Below, in pieces: positions 23,501 to 35,483 of a stretch of 64,000 nucleotides of DNA; the first letter of the stretch is position 1; each line of letters begins with the position of its first letter. Position numbers and translations under genes: made by a program. The notes under the pieces were generated by a model. The model was not told where the DNA came from, ran no database searches, and saw only the letters and a program-made list of their open reading frames with translations. Source of the stretch: Oikopleura dioica (lineage: Eukaryota; Chordata; Appendicularia; Copelata; Oikopleuridae); NCBI GenBank assembly GCA_907165135.1, contig OU015566.1, positions 2,296,501 to 2,360,500 on the forward strand. Reading direction: 5' to 3'.

Positions 23501-23880
23501 TGAAGTTCCACCGTAAATAGCACTGCCATCAATCCAACTCGTCGCTGTATTTATCGGAACAGGAACTCCATGCTGATCCAGGCCACTTTCCGCCTCCCAC
23601 ATGAACGAATCATTTTTCACCGAAAGTGTATTCGCAGCGCAGGCGATTTCGTCCGCCTCTAGAATTTCCTCGAGGACGAATTGGGAAAACGCAGCGCCAA
23701 GCGAGGATAAGCCGATGGAACTGGAAGTTCTTGGAACATTGATTTCTTCGACTGTTTCCGAGCTGTCAGTGAAGAGTTCACTTGGAACAAGCCTTGTCAG
23801 CGGCTTGTATCGACCAGAAGAAAAGTCGAAAGAAATGCTGTCACTGGTTATTGCTCCATTTATAAAGAAAATATGACCTG
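17539..23880 (-). CDS. duox: Dual oxidase (DUOX), 5' end incomplete
   Basis: DUOX makes hydrogen peroxide at the plasma membrane. All regions appear in the expected order. The peroxidase-homology domain includes [13 protein letters not shown] (about 23500), [13 protein letters not shown] (22800), YEWLPLI, and [17 protein letters not shown] (21450). A first TM ([19 protein letters not shown]) is followed by a PH-like and EF-hand region with [18 protein letters not shown] (20030). The six-helix ferric-reductase core has haem His in [10 protein letters not shown] and in SLHG, then an FAD loop HPFTLTS and NADPH motifs GAGIGITPF and GVFSCGPP. It ends in FEHFFENF, as NOX/DUOX proteins do. Several introns contain repeats (22171-22350). 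The exon at 23880 begins at an acceptor, so the signal-peptide exon lies upstream and was not found. Confidence 0.93.
22171..22350. repeat. GC-rich inverted repeat in a DUOX intron
   Basis: GGGGGTCCCGGGGCGAAG at 22173 is mirrored by CTTCGCCCCCCGGGACCCCC at 22327-22346, about 150 bp apart, flanked by short TTAGGG-like words. The GC content is far above that of its surroundings. It sits in the intron between the YEWLPLI exon and the exon starting GRHNGHDP. Confidence 0.6.
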
Positions 23881-24912
23881 AGAATTAACTCGAAAATCAC
23901 CCTTGCTTGTTGACTTTGTTTTTGTTAAGAAATTCCGAGTTAAAAAGGTTGAACTTTCGTGTTTACGTTCCACTTGCGCAACAAAATATCACGCGCGCAT
24001 GTCCCGGAACTTTTTTCTAGAGCCCTCGTGAGGACTTGCAAATTTCCTGACTGAGGATTACCAACTCGATACCGATCTACAAATTGCTCAAAATGGTATC
24101 CCTCGGTCTAAGGGCTCGAAATTTAGCTTTCATCTCTTATGAAAGTTCGAAAAAGTCGATTTTATTTTCAGAAAAAGCTCAATTCTTGCATAAAAAATGA
24201 AAATTTTAAAATTATTTTCTATAAATAAAATATAAAAATTATTTTTTGAATCAATTTTCTTCATAAAAATCCTTGTTTTTCAGATAACCAGTCCTTGAAT
24301 AAGCCAACTCAAATAAAATAAAAATCAAAATTTTCATGACGTTTTCTCAGATTCTCTCAAATCATCATCTCTCAAGAAAAAAATAATTCTTCTAGTCAAA
24401 TTCCAAAAATGACCGTTTGTTTCACGTTAACTCAAGAAACAGGAAGTTGCTCGATTATGACTGGGATTGTGTTCGGAGCGCTCTAGCGCGGCGGTGCGGT
24501 TAACGAGGCCGAGACCGCGCCCAGACTTGAGATAAGCGCCAGGCAGGACATTGCCGCACGCTGATCGCATTTGTTTTTACTTCGAGAATGTCAAGACGCT
24601 CCTTATTTAATTTAAACAGAGTTTTGGCAAGACCAAAAGTTCAGAATTTAAAAAGACGGCATAAACTTTTTTTCTTCTTTATTTAAACTTATGAATAAAA
24701 AGAATTTTTCTTATAATTAAAGAATTAATTTGATAAATAATTTTGAGGGATTGGCTTTTTAGACCCCAGCTTGACCCTTGAACATCCTTCAAAGCTCAAA
24801 TCGTTCGTTTATTTATTCATGCCATTTCTCAAAAGGATGAGCTCAGCTCGCTGATGCGCCAAAAACACAGAAATCCGAGGCGTCAAAGAGCACCAACGAT
24901 ATATACAGATGC
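23881..24912. other. Spacer between divergent DUOX and secreted-peptide genes
   Basis: It should hold the first DUOX exon and promoter. A GC-rich stretch at about 24470-24560 stands out from the AT-rich background but matches no RNA gene I know. Confidence 0.35.
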
Positions 24913-24919
24913 TATAAAA
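24913..24919 (+). promoter_or_regulatory. TATA box of secreted-peptide gene
   Basis: TATAAAA about 70 nt upstream of the ATG at 24982, in the context GCTATAAAAGCGCG. The same 13-nt core occurs upstream of the gene at 63268. Confidence 0.55.
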
Positions 24920-24981
24920 GCGCGAAATCAACCAAGAAATCACTCAATTCATAATTCCCAGATTAGTGAAAAGAACCAAAA

Positions 24982-25195
24982 ATGCGAATTTTTCAAGTTC
25001 TGATATTTTTCTTTGTGAAAGATCAAGGCGTCAATTCAGAGGTGAAAAATAGGAAGAGAAAAAATGTCTTGAATTTTTTGTTTTAGGAATTGAGTGATTT
25101 TAAATATCAAAATCAGCAACCGCTTCAATTCAATGCTAGAGGTAATTATTTTCTTATTTCTGTTAAACTTTTATTTTCAAGAGAAAAATGAGTGA
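24982..25195 (+). CDS. Short secreted peptide
   Basis: Exon 1 (24982-25041) is a signal peptide, MRIFQVLIFFFVKDQGVNSE. Exon 2 (25087-25141) encodes ELSDFKYQNQQPLQFNAR, and after a 40-nt GT-AG intron the frame ends quickly with EKNE and a stop at 25193. The product is 42 residues, with a polar Gln/Asn-rich mature part. A longer Asn-rich ORF continues to 25379 in another phase and would need a non-canonical splice. With its TATA promoter this looks like an abundant small secreted product; no family is recognised. Confidence 0.4.
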
Positions 25196-25416
25196 ATCAA
25201 AGTTGCATCAAAATTCTAATTTTTCCACCACAATTTTCTGGGTTCAAAATGAGAATCATCAATTATACAACAACCTTGAAGCTGATAAATGTATTTTAGC
25301 ATTAACGAATAATCGATTCCGTGGCTATCAAAATCTGCAGAATATGTTTGCCCAACTGAATCCAGATTTTTTTGTTTAAATAAACTTTATTAAAGGATAT
25401 TTGGTGATAAAATTTT

Positions 25417-26994
25417 TCAAGGATAAAAATAGCAAAAATCATGACAGGAATCGGTGCAGGCATCTGGAGAGGATTCGAAGATGATTGGGCGAGTACATTC
25501 ACCTTCATGCTCATTTATGATCATCGAAGATGTTATATTCTGACCATCCCACATTGCCCTTTCAACATTTCTATAATATCGTTGAAAACAAGAATTCTTT
25601 TTAGTTTTACCGGGACTCTTCACCATCAAAAACAAGAAAATAATCAACAAAATATATTGAAGACCCAAGAGAAAAAACCTTTAATAAAAATAAAAAAAAA
25701 AGAAAATTTGATAATTCTTTACTGATTGCATGGCACCGACTTTTGTCCATTGATGATCTCGAAAAAGGTAAACATTTTTAGTATAACCTCTTTCATTGCC
25801 ATCGTGCAAGTATCCACCAATGGTAAGGACCCCATTGTCCACTGAAAGACAAGTATGTTCGTCAATTTGATGAGGATGAGGAGAAATATCTTGCCAACCA
25901 CTTATTTTTGAATAATAATATAATAAAAAATAATAGATCTGAGATCACCTGGATGTTAGTATTTCCGCGCGATTGGATAGTGGTGAATACGATCCAATGA
26001 TTATAGGTGCATTTTCGAATTCTACCATACAAGAAAAGTCATGCTTGATTTGTGTAGAACTGATTGATCGTGATACTTCCCCGTCAAAGCTTTCGCAATC
26101 GTCCGTCAGACCTCTGCATAAAATAACGGACTCGGTTCCAGCAGAAACAGTTGTTAGGGATCCTCTTCTACCATCGAAAGAATTGACTAAATTTCTACCA
26201 ATGCTCTGGAGTGTGCAATCCGATAATTTTTCTATCTATAATTTTTTTTTAATCTTTATTGAAATTGGAAAAGCTTTTACCTTTTGAGTTGAATCATGCG
26301 ATGATCCGAAAATAAAAATCTCTCCTCGAAGTATCGCATGTCCAGATCGAGAAAGATACGGATAATAGCCATACATAGGAGATTCGTAATGGCGTTTGTC
26401 CTGAATTGTTGTTGAAAAATTATTTCCTGCTTTGATAACCTTGAAACTTCCATCAACAGAAATCACATAATTGAAACTTGTGAAACCGTTAAAATCAATA
26501 TTAAACTGATCAGTTTGGCAAAGTGCGGTCACATAAGTCTCGCACTTGTATCCACCCTCACAGGAACATCCCATCGGACAATTTTTCATACACGGACAAA
26601 AATTCTTTTCCTCTTCAAACACGCCATAACAATCATCATAGCAAGTGTTATTTGTCGCGCAAGATTCAAAACAATCGTCCAATCTTCCCCTCGCTTCCTT
26701 CAGACATTGCTTGAAATACGGATCATTCTTGGGGTCTTTACATCCACAGATTGCATTTTCGCAATTCTCACAACCGTTGGGACAGAGCTCGTCACATGGA
26801 CAAGCTCTGAAGCAGTCTAAAAATTAAAAGCATATTTTGGAACAAATGTGATTACCAGTCCATTCTCCAGCGCATTGGCGTTCACAAGAAGAGCTCATAC
26901 AGCCATCTTTACAAACGATAAACTTCTCAAAGCAATCTTCGTCGCATAATTCCCCAAGATCAGCGTCCCTTATCGGAAAATAAATGTAACCCAT
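25417..26994 (-). CDS. Cys-rich and kelch-repeat protein
   Basis: The N-terminal 130 residues are very rich in Cys arranged as short CxC and CxxxC groups (LCDEDCFEKFIVCKDGC, then CPCDELCPNGCENCEN and FCPCMKNCPMGCSC), so the protein is probably extracellular. Kelch-like blades follow: SGHAILRGEIFIFGSS, then FENAPIIIGSYS, then VDNGVLTIGGYLHDGN with the partner HQWTKVGAM. It ends ACTDSCHDFCYFYP at 25417, and a polyadenylation signal lies just after. Joins are small GT-AG introns, including one after GAMQS. The first ATG in frame (26994, MGYIYFPIR) gives no signal peptide. A hydrophobic stretch without ATG lies upstream near 27320, so a first exon may be missing. Confidence 0.6.
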
Positions 26995-27388
26995 TCGGAT
27001 TCAAAACAAAACTTAATTTTGGCTCTTTCATTTTTTAAAAAGCTATTAAATCCCATGGAAGAACATCCATTTAACTTACGGGCAAGAACGATTAATCGTT
27101 CGCCTTGCGACTTGAGCCTGAGTGAAGAAACTCAAAATCAAGAGATTCCACTTCATAAGAAAATTCTCTATTGCGAAAAATACTACCTTTTTCGATGAGG
27201 ACCATCATGCTTGATATTTGTCGAAGCTTGAGATCATTTACAATTGCGATAATAAAATTCAATCAAGAAGAGTAGGAAAGGTCACTTTCTTTCAATATTG
27301 CTCTAGATTTACCTTTGTAAATTATCAAAAATAGAACAGTTATTAGGGTTATTATTCGCAATTTTCATAAAAAAGGTCTTTTTTATAT
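26995..27388. other. Spacer, possible 5' exon of the kelch gene
   Basis: A minus-strand stretch near 27300-27350 would encode a leader-like RIITLITVLFLIIY followed by a GTAAAT donor, but in that frame no ATG precedes it. Nothing else seen. Confidence 0.3.
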
Positions 27389-28768
27389 TTATTTACTCAG
27401 ATAACCGATTGTTTGCAGAGCTTTTTGAAGTGATCGCAGAACTTTATTAACATTCTTTTCCGTGCAGTTGAACCCCATCAGCCCGATTCTCCAGCACTTT
27501 CCAGCAGTAGGGCCGAGTCCTCCCGCCATTTCGATCGTATCATTTTCCATCATCAGTGCTTTTATTTTTCATAAACTCAAATTTGCCTTGAATTTTACCT
27601 GTGACAACATTCCACTCAACTCCATCTGGAACTTTTATAGTCGTCACGCACGGGAGTCGATCATCTTGATTTTCAACAAACAGCTCCAGCCCGAGCTCTT
27701 TCAATCCTTCATGAAGCTTTTTCTGGCAAATTTTATGTCTTTTCCAAGTTTCTTCTAGATTTTCAGAAGAGATGAAAGAAAGAGCTTCTCGGAGGGCGAA
27801 AATATTGGTCACAGCGCCAGTGTGATGGTAAAATCGAGGCTGCGCATCAACATTCCTAATTTTTCAAATTAAACAAAAATCTTATAAACTAACCAGTATC
27901 GACCAAGAACTTCAACATCAAGATAGTAGCTCTGAACTGGCGTCTCTCTATTCCTGATCGCTTGGCTATAAAATTTGTAATAAAAGAAAAAGAAAAAAAT
28001 CAAAAAACCGAGCTCGTGGTGAAAAAGAGATTGGAGCGGTTCCCGGTGGAGCGCTGAGGACTTTTTGACTTCCAGTGTAGAGAACATCGATTCCCCATTC
28101 GTCCATTTTCAGTTCAACTCCGCCACACGCTGCGACAGAATCGACCATGAAAAGACAGCTGTTCTTCTTGCAGATCTCTCCGATCCCCTTAATTAAAGCT
28201 TGATAAAACCGGAATTAAAGTACTGTTCTGCCAGTCACCTTAATATTTTGAAAAACTCCGGTCGAGCTTTCCCCGTGAGTGATAAAAAACGCTTTTGGTT
28301 TCTCTTTCTCTAGGAACCCTTCAATTTCTTCCTTCGAGAACGACTTTCCAGGAGTACCCTCCAAGATCGCCACATTGATACCGGCTCTAGAAGCGATATC
28401 CGCAGCACGCTCGCCCCAAATGCCATTTTTCGCGATTCCGACTTTTTCTCCCGCTTCAAGCGTATTGACAAGCGTTGCTTCCATTGCGGCGTGGCCAGAA
28501 GCGCATAGAGCGATGGTCAGCTCGTTTTCGGTCTGGAAAAGGTGCTTGATCCCGGCTTTGACGTCGTCCATGATTTCACAGAAATCTGGGTGGAGATGGC
28601 CGAGAAGCGGCTTTGCTAAGAAAAAGAAGAATATGAGCAGAAAAATTGACAAATCAAACCTGCTGCTTCCAAAACCCTCGGTGGGCAATTCGCCGGCCCT
28701 GGCCCCATCAATAGCTTCTCCGTTACTTCCAGAGGTTTTCCCAATCTCTCTGGCCATTTCGAGCTCAT
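27389..28768 (-). CDS. agxt: Alanine-glyoxylate aminotransferase (AGXT)
   Basis: A PLP enzyme that converts glyoxylate and alanine to glycine and pyruvate, normally in peroxisomes or mitochondria. The start ATG 28768 gives MSSKWPERLGKPLEVTEKLL, collinear with vertebrate AGXT up to the hallmark LLMGPGPANCPPRVLEAA. ASGHAAMEATLVN and GESSTGVFQN follow, and the cofactor lysine lies in YTGSQKVLSAPPGT. RFYHHTGAV comes before the C-terminal EMAGGLGPTAGKCWRIGLMG. Exons are joined by 40-50-nt GT-AG introns. The C-terminus ends in YLSK, not a canonical SKL, so peroxisomal targeting is unclear. An upstream exon with another ATG (about 28900) is out of phase and is read as 5' UTR. Confidence 0.93.
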
Positions 28769-29187
28769 TTCTCTCCTCGAACTTTTCTCTCGCGAAAAAT
28801 TCGCCGCCAAAAATCTGCTGAAATTTCAAAGTTCAGAACTTTGTTAAATCTTCTGACAAAAAAACACCTGTGTATCGTCCCATGGCTCAGAATTTCGCAA
28901 AAATGGCGAAGACTTCGATTTCTCTGCATTATTTTGTTTAAAAAATGATGAAAGAAATGAGTTCACATCAGATTGCCAACGGAGAATTGACGAGTTGAGA
29001 TAAGCAAATATCATTAATTTTGATTTCTCACATACATTTTATTCCAAAACAAAGATCCTTTTTAATTTTTTTTTCAATTTTTCTCGACATGATCAATCAT
29101 CTGATTAAAAAAATAATAATGAAGAAAAAAGTTCAAATAAATATCCTTTATTGGCAAAAAAACTACAGAAATAAATAATTAAAACTT
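28769..29187. other. Spacer between AGXT and sulfotransferase genes
   Basis: It contains the AGXT 5' UTR exon (near 28880) and, at about 29145, an AATAAA on the minus strand that serves the sulfotransferase gene. No other gene seen. Confidence 0.5.
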
Positions 29188-30932
29188 CTAATCTTGAATT
29201 TCCTTCATCCATTTTTGATAATATTCTTCTTGCTTAGCTCTTTCAGCTTCGCTTTCGACATTTTCGAGCGCCGGCCATCTGTAAACAAATCGTCCAAAAG
29301 GGCCTTCGTAGCACATAAGAATATAACGAGTAGATCTGCAGGTGATTTTCGGAAAAGGTGGACGCTTTGGGATTTCTTCGACTTTTCCAGTTTTATAATA
29401 GCTCCAGCGAGCGTTGAATAAATCAACGGCGTATTCGTACAACCAAATGTCCAGCGGCATCAAAACCTTCAAAAATGATCGAAAAATCGAGTTTATTTTC
29501 TAGAAAAGTGAAATTTTCCGACCATTTTCCTTGAGCTTGTCAAGAACATTTTGCCCCGGTTTTTCATAATTCAACTTATTTGCCGTCGATTTCATCACTG
29601 CATCTTTCTTAATTCCATTCGGAAATTGATTATTCAGCAGCTCAATGCTATCATTGAGTCTTTCTTTCAACCCAATCCAAGTGCATGATTCGAGACGATC
29701 AGCAGCGTCTGAGAGGACTTTTTCGAAGTTTAGGCTGTCTTCTTCAAGATCTCGGAGTTGGTCGGATTTCGGGAGGGTTCGATCCCACTCGTGTTTTACC
29801 CAGGATTGGCCGATGTGGGTTCCGCTTTTCGAGGGGATGAAAACTTGAAGCTTCTGTGGGTAAAAAGGGATCATCATAAAACTCTTACTTCCCCCTGATT
29901 TGAGGCTCTTTTTCGTCCCCTTTCCTGAGCCAACTTACACTCGCCTGTCCATCCTGCCACAAACCCCTTACTTGCATCATCAAGTCCAAGTTCCCAAGCA
30001 ATTCCTCCAAACTAACTCCAACGAGCAATTTCGAAGCCCATCCCCGATCTCGTTTGATGAAGTTAAAGTGACTGATCGCCCGTGAAACTGGTTCTCTCAA
30101 AAGAGTGATGACTTCAAAATGTTCTGTTTTGTCCGTCATTGCGTTTTTGAGATTTTCAACGGAGCTCCAGTCGAAGTGTTTTGAAGGAATTCGATGGTTG
30201 CCGAAGTAGTAGCCATCTTGGTCGAGTGGGTTTCGGGATCGAGAAACAATGTTGGAGGTTAAATACTCGGTGAAGGCAGTTCCCGCGCTTTTGGCAACAT
30301 GGAGGAAGCAAATGACTCCATTTGGAACAATTCGAGTCTAAATTTTTTAACCATAAGATGAGCTTAATGAAGGCTGCTGATTTGGAAATGGTCTCCAACA
30401 ACTAACGGTTTATTTTTTTAATATCATTTATTCCTCATAATTATTTGCTTTATTAAAAAACCATTATTCCATTTTAAATGCGTCATTATGGTGCTCAATT
30501 TGCAATTTTTCAAATTACCTTTACAATTGCCAAGTTATTTTTCTGATAATTTTTCATGTCAATCACATCAACTTCTTTTTCAACCCTCTTTATTTTTTGC
30601 TGAATTGGTGATTCTTCATCGGGCAATTTTTCTGCCGGTTTCTCTGTTATTCTGTATTCGAAATCTGGCGAGTCGTTTTCGACATTTCTTCTAAATTTCT
30701 CGCTTTCATGGAGAAGCTTTTGATTTTCTAGCTGGAGGTAGCAGACAAGCAGGACTTTCACTGATTTATTTTGTTTTAAAAGAAAAAAAAAAGAAAATTC
30801 TTGGCAAAATTTGAAAAAATCGGTTCCTGAAAAAAAGATGAGTAAATTGACGGTTTTTCTCTGAATCGCTCTGAGCATCGTTTTCTGAGCTTTTAATCTT
30901 TGCGTTTTTGTAGCGAAATAAGTTTGCGCCAC
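29188..30932 (-). CDS. Gal3ST-type carbohydrate sulfotransferase
   Basis: A Golgi type II enzyme expected to transfer sulfate from PAPS to galactose. The N-terminal MLRAIQRKTVNLLIFF joins SVKVLLVCYLQL only if a GA-AG intron (30826-30761) is removed, which creates one continuous membrane helix. A coiled Glu/Lys-rich stem follows. The PAPS-binding loop is CFLHVAKSAGTAF and the 3'-phosphate motif is LLREPVSRAISHFNF. Then comes RLESCTWIGLKERLNDS, and the terminal exon VLMPLDIWLYEYAVDLF matches galactosylceramide sulfotransferase-like proteins. The last intron has no in-phase GT and appears to be GG-AG. ATG 30932 gives MAQTYFATK. Confidence 0.8.
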
Positions 30933-31634
30933 AAGTCTTGATTAGTTTTGATTAGCAAAGGGCAATGAATTGAAGATCGCCGGAGAACTGAATTAACACG
31001 TTAAGTCACCCGCGTTTCAGTTTCAAGTTTTCTTTCTCTAAAATAAACATTTTTTTCTGAATAGAGATTTTTTTGAAAATAACGACAAGGGAAATACGTT
31101 TTTGAAAGTTCAACGCGGATTTTTTAAGATTATCTGACAAGCCTTCGCGAAAAATTGATGATTTCAATGTTTTATAAACGAAGAGACACCCTTATTCATT
31201 CTCAAAAAAGCTTATTTAAAATATTTTATTAAAAATATAAGAAAAATTTTGTTTTTTTACCTTTTTTTTGCTATTTTTCTTTATTTCTCAGTATTTCTGA
31301 TTAGTTTTTTTTATCAATAATTAACAATTCTAGAGCTTGCTTTTTTGAAGATATTTCTCTCAATAACTCACAACTGGTCATTATATTTTCAAAATAAGCC
31401 AAAACATCTTCGTCCATTTCGGCGCCGGCGCTTTTCCCGGTTTTCGGGCCCTTTTCTGCTGATGCAGAATTTCCGAATCGTATAAGCTTAAGCTAAAGCT
31501 TTTAAAATAGTCGCCGCTGCCTTAAGATTTTAATCCCAGCTGGTCATTTTTGGAATATCATTTTTCAAGACAGAATTTGTCAACTGCCTTTAGTTTGTCT
31601 TCTGACTTGGCCGATTTCTCACAATTCTGTGAAA
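30933..31634. other. Spacer between divergent genes
   Basis: AT-rich. A plus-strand ORF overlapping the start of the next gene (about 31550-31738, another frame) reads protein-like (DLADFSQFCENAI) but has no splice partner. Otherwise nothing seen. Confidence 0.4.
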
Positions 31635-32351
31635 ATGCAATTCCTCAAACTCAGATTTCAAATCATAAAATTGAGAAAAAAGAAGAATGGGAAACCCAAG
31701 GAATGTTTCGCGACGTATTCTTATCACCTTTTCCATAAAAAATCGAGTAAACACCAAAAAAGCAGCGAAGAAGACCCCCCACCATCCTACCCCAGCGCTC
31801 CCCTAGCCGGCGAAGCTCAAGAATTTTCCGGCTACAACCCCAACTACACCCCACCCGCTCAACAAAACTCTCCCCAAGTCATCACCAGTCAGCCTCCAGT
31901 TCAGAATCCACCCGGCGCGGAATGGCCCTTCATCAAAAGCACTCAACCAAAAGACTGGAAATACAACTGCTTTGAAGCTTTTTGCAGCGGCTCTGAATGT
32001 TGCGTCGCCTGGTGGTAAGTTTTTTCGCCAATGAAAAGGGGGGATAATTTTTTAGTTGTCCATGCATGTCGATAGCGAAAACGGCAGAAATGCTTGGACT
32101 TGATGGAAATCGCGCTTTTTGCTGCGCTTTTTGGGGCCATGCCTTTACCCTCGGTATCATTTTAACCCTTTCTCGTCCGTGGACCAATTTTTTTAGCATT
32201 TCAGCAGCGGGAACTGATTCGCTTGAAGTACAACATCCCTTCAAAATACTCCGGCTGCGCGGATTTCTGGTGCTTGTTTTGCTGCTGGTCTTGTACTCTT
32301 GCTCAGAGTTCGCTTCAGCTCAAATACGAGCTTCTCCAAAATCGACAATAA
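31635..32351 (+). CDS. PLAC8-family cysteine-rich protein
   Basis: The N-terminal half is Pro/Ser/Gln-rich with PPPSYPSAP, typical of this family. The PLAC8 domain follows: NCFEAFCSGSECCVAWW joins CPCMSIAKTAEMLG over a 40-nt GT-AG intron, then NRAFCCAFWGHAF, a second small intron, and QQRELIRLKYNI and CLFCCWSCTLAQSSLQLK. Cysteine spacing and the closing Q-x-x-x-E element are as in cornifelin/PLAC8 proteins, which are membrane-associated through a Cys-rich hydrophobic core. I start at ATG 31635; a 48-nt in-frame GT-AG segment after KECFAT may be spliced. The stop at 32349 lies 42 nt from the convergent FBXL13 stop. Confidence 0.8.
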
Positions 32352-32393
32352 AGGAGAATAGTTTGCAACTGTTGATTTTTTATTTAAAGAGAA

Positions 32394-35257
32394 CTACATG
32401 CTCATTTGCGATCTTGGGCGAGAAATCGGTGGCAAGGGCGAAGTGGGAGCAGTAACTGGTCGAAGTTGTTTTTGAACTCGTTTTGGCTTTCTGTGCGCTC
32501 GTTTGAGATTTCGATATTGACCGAGGCAGAACTGCGGCGAATCGGCTAAAAAGATTTTTGACGGAGACTTTCAGATTGCGCTTACCGATGGAAAATCTAA
32601 GCTCTTGAAGCTCCTTTGCTTTTGCATTTTTATCTATTATTGCTCCTGTTGTTGTTTGAGGTCTGTTTGAACCCTTCAACTCACTAAGGATAATAGATAT
32701 TGAGAAAAAAAGGATGAAAAATACCTATCAAGTTGGCGAATAGCGTTGACAGATTTTGAAACTGGGTCAAGATCTGCGGCTGGCCACCCTTCTGGAGGCT
32801 CTAGAATTCGATCGATTCGTTCATATGCTTAATTTTCAATGTTAAATGAGCCTGAAATCGGATTCCTTACCTTCTTGCCACCAAAGAGGAGGATCATTCG
32901 AGCAAAATTCGACGTTTGCAAACCATTTTTTCGCTTTTTCAATCGCCTCCTTCGTTATTGAGCTTGAGTATTTTGCCTGGAGATGATTCATGTTTCTGCA
33001 TCCTTTTTTCAGATATTTGACGGATCTATCAGAGACATGGGGGAGGCCAGAGACGTCGATGTGCTTCAGAAATCGGCAAACGCCAGCAATGTATTGAATC
33101 GCTACATCAGTCAGTTCTGGGCAGCCGGCGATTCGGATTGATTCCAAGTTTCGGCAATTGAAAGCCAGATGTTTTATTCCATTGTTCGTGAGTCCTAACA
33201 AGTTCAATTTTAGTCAAAATTGGAAGATACTTTTTCATACCTCGGATAATCGAGAAATTCAAATGCGTCAAATCCGGATTGAAATTTTTCGTTATCTTTT
33301 CTAAGTCCTCCAATCGTTGACATTCCGCAAAGTCGAGTTTTCTGATCGATCTGATTTTTCCGATCACTGAAGCTCCATGACTTCCGATGACTGAGCCGCG
33401 ACATTTGAACTCTTGAAGCTTGTGAAGACCTGAAATCATGAGGGATGGACGACGAGAAAAGGTCTTACTTGATAGAAGCTCGAAGCCAGAGTCGGTGATT
33501 CGCTCGTTGTAACTCATGTCCAGAAAGATTAGTTTGTGGCATTTCGAAGTAATTCTGTTATGATGATAGAAACAAATTCTATTTTGAACAATTAAAAATG
33601 AAATCGAACGACTGACCAATCAGAATTTACTATAGGCCACATTTCACGAAACAGCGCCACCAAGCAGCTTTTCTTTTCTCTATTATTCCTTCATCAATTC
33701 CTGTAAAGCGCAACATCCGTGAGCGAGTTTATCGAACTGAGATTCAAATGAGTCAGATGACCACCAGACGGGCCATCAACCAAGTGACGAACTCCAGCAT
33801 CAGTGATGCAGGGGCAGCAGGAAAGATCTATGTCTCGCAACGATCTTAGTCCACCAAATGTCCTCAGAAGATCATCGCCGATTTGAGGACAGTTTTTATT
33901 GAAACGGAAGAAAGTTTCGCGCAAAATCGAAAGCACCTGAATATCAGTGTTTTTAAAAATAAAAAGATTTAACTAACTTTGATAGAAGCGAGTCCGAAAC
34001 TTTGAAGTTCTTGCTCAAAGCAAATTTCTTCAAATTCGAGTAGTTCTCCAAATCTCTAAATGCTCCATTTGACAATCTTCCTGCTGATAAGAGGCTAAGT
34101 TCTTCAAGTCCTTTTGCTTTTTGAAGGAATACTTGAACAGCTTCATCTTCCAATGAGTACAAATCATTGAGAATCAAGGACTTGAGATAATTGAGAAGAG
34201 AGGCGAGGGCGGCGAATCCTTGGGTTGAGATTTGAAGACAACCACTCTAAAGAATAAATGATTTGCTGATGGGCGAAATACTAGAATCTGATTGGATGAA
34301 AAGCGTAAAATTGTCAATGAAATTGTCAACTTGGAGAATTCTTAATTGTTCTTACCATGTCCAAAAACTTGAGCATTCTGCATCCCTCCCCTCCGGATAG
34401 ATACAGCAAGCCCTTTGTCGTAAAATTCGTACAGTATGCCAAACTCAACACTTGCAAATTCGTGCCGTACTTTGACAGGGCCCTGATAGTAGTGTCACTT
34501 ATTGAAGTTTTCGATAAATCCAGAGTCAACAACGCCCGAAAACCATCCAATAAGATGACCGCCTGCTCGTCCGTCAAAAACCGACAGCCAGAGAGATTCA
34601 GATGCTGGACATTTCGACACATTGCGAATGCCCGGTAAGTCGATGTTTCCAGGATGGTAGAGCTGAGAATGAGCTTGGAGAGATAAAGTCGGGCAATTTC
34701 AGCATGTCGTTTTGCCGCGTAGTCGGAAACTTGATGGCGGCAGACGGAATAGTCGATTGTTGACCAAAGTGAGGGCGCTGTTTTTGGGCTCTTTCTGATT
34801 GGTCAGATTACATAATAAACAAATAAGATATCCTCATAGATCAAATGACTTCTTATTGGCCTTATTTTGTACTTTTATCAACTTCTGAATTGCTCTTATT
34901 CGATTCTAGAGCCCCTTTCCTTGTGTGATAATATTCCATTCCCTTGAAACCGCTCTACAAATACTGATTTCTTCAATATTCAAAAAGCTGAAAATCTTTA
35001 TCGCAATAACTCTCGGCAGTCGATAAATTGCATCAGCATCTTCTTTCGAAAGCAAGGCATTATAATCTTCAATTTCGCCCTTTTCAATTTGATCAAAATA
35101 TCGCTTCGTTTTCAGAGATTGCTTTGTAAAAGCATCCCAAGCGCGGACGTAGAATTTTCCAAAATGAAGACAATACATTTTCGCAATCCTTTTCGCGGCT
35201 TCATGGTTTCGTGCAGCCTGAACGCGGGTAATTGAGAACCAGCTTTTCAGGGCTTTC
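32394..35257 (-). CDS. fbxl13: F-box and LRR protein FBXL13 (dynein regulatory complex subunit 6)
   Basis: An axonemal nexin-link component. The N-terminal region (SWFSITRVQAARNHEAA) precedes an F-box (LPRVIAIKIFSFLNIEEISI). Then follow SPTLWSTIDYSV and a long series of Cys-type LRRs such as CRNVQHLNLSGCRFLTDEQ and LTDVAIQYIAGVCRFL. The diagnostic end of the LRR array, CSNDPPLWWQEG, parallels the NDPPRW of vertebrate FBXL13. Beyond it three short exons give a basic tail (RAHRKPKRVQKQLRP) ending at 32394. All visible introns are small GT-AG. The first exon is not identified: the exon at 35257 opens at a TTTTTCAG acceptor. Confidence 0.85.
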
Positions 35258-35483
35258 GTTTCTGAAAAATTTGATTTATTTCAAGATTTTTTTTTTATTT
35301 GAGGACGATTTCCATTTGTTTTTGAATGCGATACGGTTCGTCAATCGAACCCTGGGACCTTTATTGAATAATTTGTAAAATAAGCATAATGGAGCGGAAA
35401 TACCACTTTATTATCAAAATAACGAGATCATACCCTTGCCGTACTTTCTACTATGAAAAAACTCGTTGATTATAAGAGTGGAG

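Noticed and set aside
23601-23876. Plus-strand ORF of 91 codons
   Set aside because: It is the shadow of the DUOX peroxidase exon on the minus strand ([13 protein letters not shown]).
24470-24560. GC-rich block, considered as a structured RNA gene
   Set aside because: It matches no tRNA, 5S or snRNA feature that I can recognise, and no clear long stem pairs.
35340-35370. GGGTTCGATT word resembling a tRNA T-loop (minus strand)
   Set aside because: There is no matching T-stem, acceptor stem or anticodon arm around it.
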